Assembly (NCBI GenBank): GCA_035308365.1
Contig: DATGGU010000076.1
Coordinates: 62,001-126,000, forward strand
Origin: PALSA-505 sp035308365
GTDB lineage: Bacteria > Actinomycetota > Actinomycetes > Streptosporangiales > Streptosporangiaceae
Length of the DNA: 64,000 nt
Reading direction: 5' to 3'
Each line of letters opens with the position of its first letter. The stretch's first letter is position 1. The notes beneath the pieces were generated by a model. The model saw nothing but the letters and a program-made list of their open reading frames with translations, had not been told where the DNA came from and did not search any database. Of this stretch, positions 48,296 to 56,672 are shown in pieces. A program made the translations under genes and the position numbers.

Positions 48296-49357
48296 ATGAA
48301 CCACGTCCAGTGCGGGGTCGCACTCTCCGGGTACACCACGCTTGGCCTCGGCGGCCCGGCCAGCAGGTTCGTGGTGGCCGGAACCGATGATGAGCTGGTA
48401 TCCCAGGTGCGGGCGGCCGACGAGCGCGGCGAGCCGCTGCTCGTGCTCGGTGGCGGCAGCAACCTGGTCATCTCCGACGACGGGTTCGACGGGACGGTCG
48501 TGCGGGTGGCCACCCGGGGGGTCGTCGTGGCCGGCGACCGCAGGACGCTGACCGTGGCGGCTGGTGAGGACTGGGACTCGCTGGTGCGGCGGTGTGTGAC
48601 CGCCGGGCTGGCCGGGCTGGAGTGCTTGTCCGGCATTCCCGGGCTGACCGGCGCCACACCGATCCAGAACGTCGGCGCCTACGGTCAGGAGGTCGCCGAG
48701 ACGATCATCGCGGTGCGGACCTACGACAGGCTGCGCCGCGAGATGGCCGAGCTGACCGCTCCGCAATGCGGGTTCGGGTACCGGACCAGCATGTTCAAGC
48801 GTGATCCTGGGCGGCACGTGGTGCTGGGCGTCACCTTCGGGCTGGCCCGGGAGAGGCTGTCGCGGCCGGTCGGGTATGCCGAACTGGCCACCCGGCTCGG
48901 GGTGACGGCCGGTGATCGCGTTCCGCTGGAAGATGCACGCTCGGCCGTTCTGGGGCTGCGGCGGGGCAAGGGGATGGTGCTCGACCCTGGTGACCCGGAC
49001 ACCCGGAGCGCGGGGTCGTTCTTCACCAATCCGGTGATCACGAAGGAGCAGTTCGCCGGGGTTGAGCGGGTGGCTTCGGGGCTTTTCGGCGACGAGATCA
49101 GGGTGCCCTGGTATCCAGCGCACGATGGGCTGGTGAAGGTGCCAGCGGCGTGGCTCATCGAGCGGGCCGGATTCGGGAAGGGCTACCAGAGCGGGGACGC
49201 GAGGATTTCTTCCAAGCACACGCTGGCGCTGGTCAATCCGGGTGGGGGGAGCACCAAGGGGCTGCTCGGGCTGGCCGCGGAGATCCGGGATGGGGTGCTT
49301 GCGGCCTTCGGCGTGCGGTTGACGCCGGAGCCGGTGCTGGTTGGTGTCACGCTCTGA
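48296..49357 (+). CDS. murB: UDP-N-acetylmuramate dehydrogenase
   Basis: A 353-residue FAD enzyme that reduces UDP-GlcNAc-enolpyruvate to UDP-MurNAc with NADPH, the second committed step of peptidoglycan synthesis. Visible motifs are the N-terminal TTLGLGGPASRFV, the FAD-binding LGGGSNLVISDDGFDGTVVR, CLSGIPGLTGATPIQNVGAYGQEV, the catalytic AGSFFTNPV (proton-donor Ser) and PAAWLIERAGFGKGY. The length matches the actinobacterial form. Its end overlaps the convergent adenosine deaminase gene by 11 bp. Confidence 0.95.
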   Translation: MNHVQCGVALSGYTTLGLGGPASRFVVAGTDDELVSQVRAADERGEPLLVLGGGSNLVISDDGFDGTVVRVATRGVVVAGDRRTLTVAAGEDWDSLVRRCVTAGLAGLECLSGIPGLTGATPIQNVGAYGQEVAETIIAVRTYDRLRREMAELTAPQCGFGYRTSMFKRDPGRHVVLGVTFGLARERLSRPVGYAELATRLGVTAGDRVPLEDARSAVLGLRRGKGMVLDPGDPDTRSAGSFFTNPVITKEQFAGVERVASGLFGDEIRVPWYPAHDGLVKVPAAWLIERAGFGKGYQSGDARISSKHTLALVNPGGGSTKGLLGLAAEIRDGVLAAFGVRLTPEPVLVGVTL

Positions 49358-50375
49358 CGGCCAGCCAGGTGTCTATGCCTGCCAGCAGGGTGGCGCGGAC
49401 CGCCTCGGGGGCTACCGAGCCGCGGACGGACATCCGGGCGAGTTCGGCCAGCTCGGGGTCGCTGAGGCTGAAGGTGGTCCTGGCCAGGTCGTATTGGGCG
49501 GTCAGCCGGGAGCCGAACAGGAGGGGGTCATCGGCGCCGAGAGCTACCTGGACGCCCGCGTCCAGCAGGTCCAGGAGTGGGACGTCGGCTGGCTTGGGGA
49601 AGACGCCGAGGGAGACGTTGGAGGAAGGGCAGACCTCCAGCGTGATCTTGCTGCTGGCCAGGCGCCGGGTCAGGGCGGGATCCCGGGCTGAGGTTATGCC
49701 GTGGCCGATGCGGTCGGCGTGAAGATCGTCAAGGCAGGCCAGGACGTTGGCCGGGCCGCAGAGTTCGCCGCCGTGCGGGTCGGACAGAAGGCCGGCCCGG
49801 GTGGCGATGCGGAAGGCGGGGGCGAAGTCGGCGGTGTTGCCACGGCGTTCGTCGTTGCTGAGGCCGAAGCCGATGACGCCGCGGCCGGCGTACTGGGCGG
49901 CCAGCCGAGCCAGGGTGCGGGCGTCCAGGGGGTGCTTGGTGCGGTTGGCGGCGATGATGACGCCGATGCCGACACCGGTGGCGGCGCTGGCGTCGGCTGC
50001 CGCGTCCAGGACCAGCTCGACGGTGGGGGTGAGACCGCCGAAGCGGGCGGCATAGCCGGACGGGTCTACCTGGATCTCCAGCCACCGTGAGCCGTCGGCC
50101 GCTTCGTCCTGGGCGGTTTCCAGGAGCAGCCGGCGGACGTCGTGCTCGGTGCGCAGGACGGACCTGGCGATGTCGTACAGGCGCTGGAAGCGGAACCAGC
50201 CGCGCTCGTCGCTGGTCTCGGTCAGGTGCAGCGGCCACTCGCCCGCCAGCGCCGGTGGCAGCGCGACCCCGTGCACGGCGGCCAGTTCCACCAGGGTCGA
50301 GTGGCGCATCGAGCCGGTGAGGTGCAGATGCAGGTGCGCCTTGGGGAGCGAGCGAAGCGGCCGTGCCATCGACAT
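49347..50375 (-). CDS. add: Adenosine deaminase
   Basis: A 342-residue Zn-dependent TIM-barrel deaminase that converts adenosine (or deoxyadenosine) to inosine in purine salvage. Motifs: PKAHLHLHLTGSM (two Zn His), DPHGGELCG (HxGE catalytic Glu), LHADRIGHGI, VCPSSNVSLG and LGADDPLLFGS (Zn Asp). A role as aminodeoxyfutalosine deaminase is conceivable but has no local support. Start is ATG 50375 or 50369; no ribosome-binding site is clear. Confidence 0.88.
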   Translation of the reverse strand: MSMARPLRSLPKAHLHLHLTGSMRHSTLVELAAVHGVALPPALAGEWPLHLTETSDERGWFRFQRLYDIARSVLRTEHDVRRLLLETAQDEAADGSRWLEIQVDPSGYAARFGGLTPTVELVLDAAADASAATGVGIGVIIAANRTKHPLDARTLARLAAQYAGRGVIGFGLSNDERRGNTADFAPAFRIATRAGLLSDPHGGELCGPANVLACLDDLHADRIGHGITSARDPALTRRLASSKITLEVCPSSNVSLGVFPKPADVPLLDLLDAGVQVALGADDPLLFGSRLTAQYDLARTTFSLSDPELAELARMSVRGSVAPEAVRATLLAGIDTWLAVRA

Positions 50376-50417
50376 ATTTTGCCGTGCTGATGACAAGGCC
50401 GCGGACTTGGCTCCCGG

Positions 50418-51629
50418 CTAGGCGGCGGTGCCGGCCAGCTTGGCGAACCTGGTCAGGCCCTCTTCCAGGTCGGTATCGGCCAGGGCGCAGGACATGCGGA
50501 AGTAGCCGGGGGTGCCGAAGGCTTCGCCGGGGACCACGGCGATCTCGGCCTCTTCCAGGAGGATGCCGGCCAGTTCCACCGAGGTCGCGGCGGTGCGGCC
50601 GGCGATCTCCCGGCCAAGCAGGCCCTTGACCGAGGGGTAGCAGTAGAAGGCGCCCTCGGGCTCCGGGCAGATCACCCCGGGGATATCGTTCAGCATCCTG
50701 GTCATCGTGGTCTTGCGCCGGCTGAACGCCTCTCGCATCATCGCGACCGCGGACAGGTCGCCGCTCACCGCGGCGAGCGCGGCCCGCTGCGCCACATTGC
50801 AGACGTTCGAGGTCGCATGCGACTGCAGGTTCCCGGCCGCCTTGATCACGTCGGCCGGGCCGATCATCCAGCCCACCCGCCAGCCGGTCATGGCGTAGGT
50901 CTTGGCCACGCCGTTCAGCACCACGCAACGATCGGTTGTCTCCGGCGCCACCACCGGCATGGAGACGAACCTGGCGTCGCCGTAGACCAGATGCTCGTAG
51001 ATCTCGTCGGTGACCACCCACAGGCCGTTGGCGGCGGCCCAGCGGCCGATCTCGGCGACCTGCCCGGGCGGGTAGACCGCGCCGGTGGGGTTGGACGGGG
51101 AGACGAACAGCAGCGCCTTGGTTCGGTCGGTGCGGGCCGCCTCGAGGTCGGCGACCGAGGCCCGGTAACCGGACCGCTCGTCGGTCAGCACCGGCACCAT
51201 CTTGCCGCCGGCCAGAGCGATGACCTCCGGGTAGGTCGTCCAGTACGGCGCCGGCACCAGCACCTCGTCGCCCGGGTCGATCAGCGTGGTGAACGCCTGG
51301 AAGACCGCGTGCTTGCCACCGTTGGTGACCAGCACCTGGCCCGGCTTGACCTGGAAACCCGAGTCCCTGGCCGTCTTCGCCGCGATCGCCTCGCGCAACT
51401 CGGGCAGCCCGCCGGTCGCCGAGTACTTGTGGTTCTTCGGGTCGAGGCAGGCCCTGGCCGCCGCCTCGGCGATGTAGTCAGGAGTGGGAAAATCGGGCTC
51501 GCCGACGCCGAACCCGATGATGGGCCGGCCCTCCGCCCGCAGCGCTCTCGCCTTGGCGTCCACCGCCAGCGTTGCCGATTCGCTGATCGCTGACACACGG
51601 GCGGAGATGCGAGGATGTGACGTGGACAT
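50418..51629 (-). CDS. aspC: Aspartate-type pyridoxal-phosphate aminotransferase
   Basis: A 403-residue class I/II aminotransferase (subgroup I-gamma aspartate aminotransferase). Features are GVGEPDFPTPDYIAEAA, KYSATGGLPELREAIA, TNGGKHAVFQAF, SPSNPTGAVY and the PLP-lysine segment NGVAKTYAMTGWRVGW, with substrate-carboxylate Arg in FRMSCA. It interconverts aspartate and oxaloacetate with glutamate and 2-oxoglutarate. ATG 51629 is preferred because the frame upstream runs antisense across the tRNA-Trp gene. Confidence 0.92.
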   Translation of the reverse strand: MSTSHPRISARVSAISESATLAVDAKARALRAEGRPIIGFGVGEPDFPTPDYIAEAAARACLDPKNHKYSATGGLPELREAIAAKTARDSGFQVKPGQVLVTNGGKHAVFQAFTTLIDPGDEVLVPAPYWTTYPEVIALAGGKMVPVLTDERSGYRASVADLEAARTDRTKALLFVSPSNPTGAVYPPGQVAEIGRWAAANGLWVVTDEIYEHLVYGDARFVSMPVVAPETTDRCVVLNGVAKTYAMTGWRVGWMIGPADVIKAAGNLQSHATSNVCNVAQRAALAAVSGDLSAVAMMREAFSRRKTTMTRMLNDIPGVICPEPEGAFYCYPSVKGLLGREIAGRTAATSVELAGILLEEAEIAVVPGEAFGTPGYFRMSCALADTDLEEGLTRFAKLAGTAA

Positions 51630-51799
51630 GGCCTCTATGGTGGCATCTCCTGAGGACTCTCGCGGCCACGGTTCGACGGACGGGCCATGGCGTCGTAGAC
51701 TTTCGAGGCTGGTGGCGGTTCCACCCTGCCAAAGCATGCCCGTAAAGCGGATGTGCGGGCCGGCTGGGTGGTGGACACTGGTTACAAAGAAGGAAGCAC

Positions 51800-51872
51800 A
51801 GGGCAGTAGCTCAATTGGAAGAGTCCCGGTCTCCAAAACCGGTGGTTGGGGGTTCGAGTCCCTCCTGCCCTG
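51800..51872 (+). tRNA. tRNA-Trp (anticodon CCA)
   Basis: A 73-nt cloverleaf. Acceptor arms AGGGCAG (51800-51806) and CTGCCCT (51865-51871) pair fully; the D-arm is GCTC/GAGT; the anticodon loop reads CTCCAAA with anticodon CCA; and the T-arm holds GGTTCGAGTCC. G51872 is the discriminator and CCA is not encoded. Its place directly before secE-nusG is typical for actinobacteria. Confidence 0.96.
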
Positions 51873-51946
51873 CGAGTGTCGCCCGTTGCTGGTGGGCACA
51901 CCCGCTGATCACCCGGTGAGACCTTCAGCGCAGTTCAGGTGAGGAT

Positions 51947-52198
51947 ATGGCGACTCAGACCGATCAGGCCCCCGCAGAGCGGCCGACCAGGCCAGGGCGT
52001 CCGGCCAAGGGCAGCCGGACGACGCCAGTCGTGTTCGTTCGGCAGGTCGTCGCCGAACTGCGCAAGGTGATTTGGCCGACTCGGCACGAGCTGGTCACCT
52101 ACACGACTGTCGCGCTGATATTCATCGTCGTCATGGTGGCGATAGTCACCGGCCTCGACGCGCTGCTCGGCAAGATCGTGCTGGAGGTGTTCGGGTAG
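51947..52198 (+). CDS. secE: Preprotein translocase subunit SecE
   Basis: An 83-residue single-span subunit of the SecYEG channel. The conserved amphipathic segment VVFVRQVVAELRKVIWPTRHEL precedes the membrane helix TTVALIFIVVMVAIVTGLDALL. The N-terminal 25 residues are basic and disordered, as in other actinobacterial SecE. It lies between tRNA-Trp and nusG, the normal order. Confidence 0.95.
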   Translation: MATQTDQAPAERPTRPGRPAKGSRTTPVVFVRQVVAELRKVIWPTRHELVTYTTVALIFIVVMVAIVTGLDALLGKIVLEVFG

Positions 52199-52262
52199 GA
52201 GGGCGGACCGGGCGGTCCACTGTGCTCGTCGGCCTGTGGCCGACTTCGCCGTGGCCCGGCCC

Positions 52263-52377
52263 GTGGTGCTAGTCCGGGGGGACGACCCCCCGGACCCCCC
52301 GGTGCCAGGCTTCGCCTGGCCCTGTGGTGCTAGCCCGGGGACGACCCCCGGATGCCCGGTGCCAGGCTTCGCTTGGC
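52263..52377. repeat. Tandem twin-hairpin repeat between secE and nusG
   Basis: Two units (52263-52320 and 52324-52377) each contain GTGGTGCTAG, a CCGGGG-type hairpin (8-bp stem CCGGGGGG/CCCCCCGG with ACGA loop at 52274-52293 in unit 1) and a second hairpin GCCAGGC/GCCTGGC with a TTC loop (52304-52320). A relative of the first hairpin is at 57592-57611. This could attenuate or protect the secE message, or be a dispersed GC-rich repeat. Confidence 0.65.
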
Positions 52378-52441
52378 GGGGTCGGGGGGTGGCAGTCGCA
52401 GTTCGCGGATGCCAGGAGAGAAGCAAAGAGGAAGAGTTATT

Positions 52442-53227
52442 GTGTCCGAACCAAGCGATGCCGACCCGGCGCTGACCGACGACGAACTCCTGCCGTCCGA
52501 TGACGAGGCGGATGACGCCGAGGATGAACTGACGGACGAGACGGAAGCGGTGTCTGGTGCGGAGGCCGGCGGTGAGCTGGTGGATGAGCCGCAGGCTGCG
52601 GCCGGCGAGGACGGAGCCGAGGCTGAGGCTGAGGCTGAGGTAGAGACCGACCCGGCTGCTGAGTTCGCTCGCAAGCTCCGGGCGCTGCCTGGTGACTGGT
52701 ATGTGGTGCACTCCTATGCCGGGTACGAGAACCGGGTCAAGGCGAACCTGGAGAGCCGTACCCAGTCGCTGAACATGGAGGATTACATCTTCCAGATCGA
52801 GGTTCCGGTCCACCAGGTCACCGAGATCAAGGGCGGCAAGCGCCAGCAGGTCGCGGAAAAGGTGCTGCCCGGCTACATCCTGGTCCGGATGGACCTCACC
52901 GACCAGTCCTGGGCCGCGGTGCGCAACACCCCGGGCGTGACCGGTTTCGTCGGGCTGTCCAGCAGGCCGTCGCCGCTCAGCCTGGACGAGGTCGCCTCGC
53001 TGCTCGCTCCCGAGCCTGAAGTTCAGGCGAAGGAGGCGGAGGCCAAGCGCGTGGTTGTGGAATACGCGGCTGGCGATTCCGTTACCGTCATGGACGGGCC
53101 GTTCGCCACCCTGCCGGCGACGGTGAACGAGATCAACCCCGACACCCAGAAACTCAAGGTTCTGGTGTCGATCTTCGGCCGGGAGACGCCGGTCGAGCTC
53201 TCCTTCGACCAGGTCGCCAAGATCTGA
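52442..53227 (+). CDS. nusG: Transcription termination/antitermination protein NusG
   Basis: A 261-residue elongation factor. The first 75 residues are very acidic and disordered (for example TDDELLPSDDEADDAEDELT), a feature of actinobacterial NusG. The NGN domain follows (DWYVVHSYAGYENRVKANLE, PGYILVRMDLTDQSWAAVRN, GVTGFVGLSSRPSPL), then a KOW domain (GDSVTVMDGPFATLPATVNE). It links RNA polymerase to Rho and the ribosome. GAGGAAG 8 nt before GTG 52442 sets the start. Confidence 0.95.
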   Translation: MSEPSDADPALTDDELLPSDDEADDAEDELTDETEAVSGAEAGGELVDEPQAAAGEDGAEAEAEAEVETDPAAEFARKLRALPGDWYVVHSYAGYENRVKANLESRTQSLNMEDYIFQIEVPVHQVTEIKGGKRQQVAEKVLPGYILVRMDLTDQSWAAVRNTPGVTGFVGLSSRPSPLSLDEVASLLAPEPEVQAKEAEAKRVVVEYAAGDSVTVMDGPFATLPATVNEINPDTQKLKVLVSIFGRETPVELSFDQVAKI

Positions 53228-53272
53228 CCCAGCCGGCGTACGAAATTTTCAAGGTAAGGAACCGTAAGGAAC

Positions 53273-53707
53273 ATGCCGCCCAGGAAGAAGAAGATCGCCG
53301 CGGTTGTAAAGGTCCAGCTGCAGGCGGGCGCGGCCACCCCGGCGCCGCCGGTCGGCACTGCGCTTGGCCCGCACGGCGTCAACATCATGGACTTCTGCAA
53401 GATGTACAACGCGGCGACCGAGTCGCAGCGTGGGAACATCGTGCCCGCGGAGATCACGATCTACGAGGACAGGACGTTCTCGTTCATCACCAAGACGCCG
53501 CCCGCCCCCGAGCTGATCAAGAAGGCCGCCGGGGTGGAGAAGGGCAGCGGTGAGCCGCACACGAACAAGGTCGGTAAGATCACCGCGGCGCAGGTCCGGG
53601 ACATCGCCAACGTCAAGATGCCCGACCTGAACGCCACCACCATCGAGGCCGCCGAGAAGATCATCGCGGGCACCGCCCGCTCGATGGGCATCACGGTCGA
53701 GGGCTGA
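53273..53707 (+). CDS. rplK: 50S ribosomal protein L11
   Basis: A 144-residue protein of the GTPase-associated centre, binding the L11 region of 23S rRNA; thiopeptide antibiotics act at this site. Conserved stretches [20 protein letters not shown] and [20 protein letters not shown], plus the C-terminal signature [14 protein letters not shown], are intact. GTAAGGAAC precedes ATG 53273. Co-transcribed with rplA. Confidence 0.97.
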
Positions 53708-53773
53708 GAAACCCTACGTGGCAGGGCCGGGCGCGGTCCGGGGACCACGAACTCCATGACAGGGGAGTACGCA

Positions 53774-54499
53774 ATGCAGCGCAGTAAGGCATATCGTCAG
53801 GCGGCCGGGCAGGTCGACCGGAGCCGGGTGTACAGCCCGGTCGAGGCGGCCCGGCTGGCCAAGAAGACGTCGGTCACAAAGTTCGACGCGACCGTCGAGG
53901 TGGCCCTGCGGCTCGGGGTTGACCCGCGCAAGGCCGACCAGATGGTCCGCGGCACGGTCAACCTGCCGAACGGTACCGGCAAGACCGCAAGGGTCCTGGT
54001 CTTCGCCACCGGCGACCGGGCCGAGGAAGCCCGCGCGGCCGGCGCCGAGTACGTCGGCTCCGATGACCTGATCGAGCGAATCCAGGGCGGCTTCCTCGAC
54101 TTCGACGCCGTCGTGGCCACCCCGGACCTGATGGGCAAGGTCGGCCGGATCGGGCGGGTGCTTGGCCCGCGCGGCCTGATGCCCAACCCGAAGACCGGGA
54201 CCGTCACCCCGGACGTGGGCAAGGCCGTGACCGACATCAAGGGCGGCAAGATCGAGTTCCGGGTGGACAAGAACGGGAACCTGCACTTCGTGATCGGCAA
54301 GGTGTCCTTCACCGACCGGGCACTCACCGAGAACTACGCCGCCGCGCTGGACGAGGTGATCAGGCTCAAGCCCGCCGCGGCCAAGGGCCGTTACCTCAAG
54401 CGGATCACGATGACCACGTCCATGGGCCCGGGCATCCCGGTCGACCCGAACAAGACCCACGGCGTGCTCGACGAGCTCGAGGAAGCCGCCGCAAGCTGA
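53774..54499 (+). CDS. rplA: 50S ribosomal protein L1
   Basis: A 241-residue L1-stalk protein: AYRQAAGQVDRSRVYSPVEA, LGVDPRKADQMVRGTVNLPN, VLGPRGLMPNPKTGTVTPDV (family signature) and ITMTTSMGPGIPVDP at the C-terminus. L1 guides tRNA exit and in many bacteria represses the L11-L1 message. AGGGGAG lies 6 nt before ATG 53774, so the upstream ATG 53756 is rejected. Confidence 0.97.
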   Translation: MQRSKAYRQAAGQVDRSRVYSPVEAARLAKKTSVTKFDATVEVALRLGVDPRKADQMVRGTVNLPNGTGKTARVLVFATGDRAEEARAAGAEYVGSDDLIERIQGGFLDFDAVVATPDLMGKVGRIGRVLGPRGLMPNPKTGTVTPDVGKAVTDIKGGKIEFRVDKNGNLHFVIGKVSFTDRALTENYAAALDEVIRLKPAAAKGRYLKRITMTTSMGPGIPVDPNKTHGVLDELEEAAAS

Positions 54500-54589
54500 C
54501 GGCCCGGAGCGTTATGCAAACCGCATCGCGAGCGATCGGGCGGGACATGGCCACGGTCACCATGGCAGGCATGTGGGCAGCGCGGCCTT

Positions 54590-54631
54590 GAACGAAGCAC
54601 GGCCGACGGCGAACGAAGCACGGCCGGCGGC
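54590..54631. repeat. 21-bp tandem duplication
   Basis: GAACGAAGCACGGCCGACGGC (54590-54610) is followed directly by a copy differing at one base (54611-54631), in the gap downstream of rplA. No role is evident. Confidence 0.6.
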
Positions 54632-54685
54632 GCAGCCACCAGGGGAGTAATTCGCCTAACGCGGCCTTGTTTCAGGCACGGCGGC

Positions 54686-54722
54686 GATGACCGCGCCGAG
54701 TTCACGGCTCGGCGCGGTCATC
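54686..54722. terminator. Strong bidirectional terminator
   Basis: GATGACCGCGCCGAG (54686-54700) pairs perfectly with CTCGGCGCGGTCATC (54708-54722) across a 7-nt loop, a 15-bp stem. It lies between rplA and the convergent TetR gene and overlaps the last codons of the latter. Confidence 0.85.
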
Positions 54723-55386
54723 GCTTCTGCACACTGAGATCCCCGGTCAGGAAGCGCTGCAGGTTCGGGCCGATCGCGGCCACCAGTTCGTCGATGCTGG
54801 CCGCGGCCAGCGGCTCCAGCTTGAGCAGGTACCTGGTGAAGCCGAGCCCGACGACCTGGCTGGCGACCAGCCCGGCCCGGTAGCGCCGCTCGGCCGCGTC
54901 CGCGCTGGCGGCGCCCTTGCCCAGGATCTCACTGAAGGCCGCCATGATCGTATTGGTGACGAACTCACGCAGCATCGTCAGCGCCTGGTCGTTGGTGGGC
55001 GCGGACCGCAGCAGCCCGAGCAGGGCGGAGCCCATGTAGCCGGTCTCCCACACGGTCAGCATGTTCCGCACCAGGATCTCCCCGGCGTGCTTGCTGAACT
55101 CCTCGCCCAGCCGGAGGCGCTCGCCGCCGAGGACGGCGATGATCGCCTCACTGGGCACCACCGGCAGCCGCATGGCGGCCACGAACAAGCGTTCCTTCGT
55201 GCCGTAGAAGTGATGCACGAGTGCGGGATCCACCTCGGCGTCGGCCGCGATGCCGCGGATGGTCGCGCCGTCATACCCGTACCGCCCGAACCGGTTCCTG
55301 GCCGCTTCCAGGATGCTCTCCCGGGTCCGGCTCTCCCCGGCGCGCCGCCCGCTTCGCCCCACAGTCACAGCAGCATCATCCGGCAT
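54718..55386 (-). CDS. TetR/AcrR-family regulator
   Basis: A 222-residue regulator. The N-terminal helix-turn-helix is clear (RESILEAARNRFGRYGYDGA, IRGIAADAEVDPALVHHFYG), followed by a helical ligand domain (LLRSAPTNDQALTMLREFVT). Ligand and targets are unknown; no transporter gene adjoins it. It interrupts the ribosomal-protein block between rplA and rplJ on the opposite strand. GGAG lies 6 nt before ATG 55386. Confidence 0.87.
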   Translation of the reverse strand: MPDDAAVTVGRSGRRAGESRTRESILEAARNRFGRYGYDGATIRGIAADAEVDPALVHHFYGTKERLFVAAMRLPVVPSEAIIAVLGGERLRLGEEFSKHAGEILVRNMLTVWETGYMGSALLGLLRSAPTNDQALTMLREFVTNTIMAAFSEILGKGAASADAAERRYRAGLVASQVVGLGFTRYLLKLEPLAAASIDELVAAIGPNLQRFLTGDLSVQKR

Positions 55387-55617
55387 CGTCCACTCCGCCT
55401 CAGCAATCCCAGGAATCTCTCAGAGAACCGGCGGCGAGCGGGCCACACCGATATGTTCCAATTTAGCGCCCTTGATGTCGGATCGACCGAATCATCTTCT
55501 GCGTCATGGCCGCATCGGTCGCTGGGCGGCCACCTTGCCCGCGTCTTCACCGCGGGCAGGCACTGGTGGGCCCAGGCGGTGAGGTGCGGATCCAGGCCCC
55601 TTCACTCCGGTCCCGGA
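55387..55617. other. Intergenic region upstream of rplJ, TetR side
   Basis: No gene is seen. It should hold the TetR promoter. Base composition is mildly lower in GC around 55440-55500 than in the flanking genes. No regulator site is recognised. Confidence 0.4.
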
Positions 55618-55674
55618 GTGTCGATGCGGCAGACATCGACCGCCATCTGATGGTGTCGATGCCGCATTGACACC
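55618..55674. repeat. Two hairpins built on GTCGATG/CATCGAC
   Basis: GTCGATG (55620-55626) pairs with CATCGAC (55634-55640), and GGTGTCGATG (55652-55661) pairs with CATTGACACC (55665-55674) with one G-T pair. The same motif forms the inverted repeat at 6656-6723. They lie in the long gap upstream of rplJ. Confidence 0.55.
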
Positions 55675-55889
55675 CCTGGTGGTGTGGCTTGGGCTGGCCG
55701 GGCACCCGGGCCTTGTGCGTGAGCGGTGCTTATTTCAGGTACTGTGTTTCTGCCAAAGACCGTCGGCCGTCGCCGGGCAGTCCGTTGCCCGGTGACCGAA
55801 GGTCCCGCGAAGGCGGGCGGCCCGCGCAGGCGAACCGAGCAGATCCGCTGTGATCCAATGCCGCTGACCGCGGCACGGGAACGGTGGCT

Positions 55890-55916
55890 CGCCCCGGAGC
55901 GTCCGCGCCCGGGGCG
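55890..55916 (+). promoter_or_regulatory. Candidate L10 leader/attenuator hairpin
   Basis: CGCCCCGG (55890-55897) pairs with CCGGGGCG (55909-55916), followed by TTCGTGTTT, 41 bp before rplJ. The preceding 140 bp are rich in short complementary pieces. In many bacteria a leader here binds the L10-L12 complex to control rplJL. TACTGT at 55740-55745 is a possible -10 box for this leader. Confidence 0.45.
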
Positions 55917-55957
55917 TTCGTGTTTCGCGGGCCTTCCCTGAACCTGAGAGGAGGCCC

Positions 55958-56539
55958 ATGGCGAAGGCGGAAAAGGTGGCCGCGGTCGCCGAACTCACCG
56001 AGCGATTCCAGAACTCGGCGGGTGCAGTGCTGACCGAATACCGCGGGCTCACCGTGGCGCAGCTGCGCGAACTGCGCGGCTCGCTGGGTGAGGGAGCCAC
56101 ATTCGCCGTGGTGAAGAACACGCTGACCAAGATCGCGGTTGAGCGGGCGGGGCTGGAGAAGGAACTCTCCTCGCTGCTCAGCGGCCCATCGGCGGTCGCA
56201 TTCGTGACCGGTGACGTGGTCGAGACCGCCAAGGGCCTGCGTGACTTCGCCAAGGCGAACCCGCTTCTGGTGATCAAGGGTGGTGTTCTCGACGGCAAGG
56301 CCCTGACCCCCGACGAGATCACCAGGCTGGCCGATCTCGAGTCGCGCGAAGTGCTGCTGGCCAAGCTCGCGGGCGCGATGAAGGCATCCCAGGCCAAGGC
56401 GGCCGGCACGTTCGCCGCGCTGCCGGTCCAGATGGCACGGCTCGCCGATGCCCTGCGGCTCAAGCTGGAGGCGGCGGCCGGCGAAGCCCCGGCCCCGGCC
56501 AGTGAGCCAGAACCGGCCGGCGCACCGGCCGCGGACTAA
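55958..56539 (+). CDS. rplJ: 50S ribosomal protein L10
   Basis: A 193-residue stalk base protein: KVAAVAELTERFQNSAGAVL, TEYRGLTVAQLRELRGSL (signature) and VVKNTLTKIAVERAGL, with a C-terminal helix that carries L7/L12 dimers and an Ala/Pro-rich tail (APAPASEPEPAGAPA). GAGAGGAGG lies 4 nt before ATG 55958. Co-transcribed with rplL. Confidence 0.97.
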   Translation: MAKAEKVAAVAELTERFQNSAGAVLTEYRGLTVAQLRELRGSLGEGATFAVVKNTLTKIAVERAGLEKELSSLLSGPSAVAFVTGDVVETAKGLRDFAKANPLLVIKGGVLDGKALTPDEITRLADLESREVLLAKLAGAMKASQAKAAGTFAALPVQMARLADALRLKLEAAAGEAPAPASEPEPAGAPAAD

Positions 56540-56672
56540 CCCACCAGGCAACGAGACTTATTCAACCGGCACTGAAGTTTGCTTCGCGTGCAGGACCAGC
56601 GGTCACGTGACCAGCCGGAGGGTTCCGAATAAGCCTCGGACGTAAATCAGTACGACGGAGGAAACCACCACC

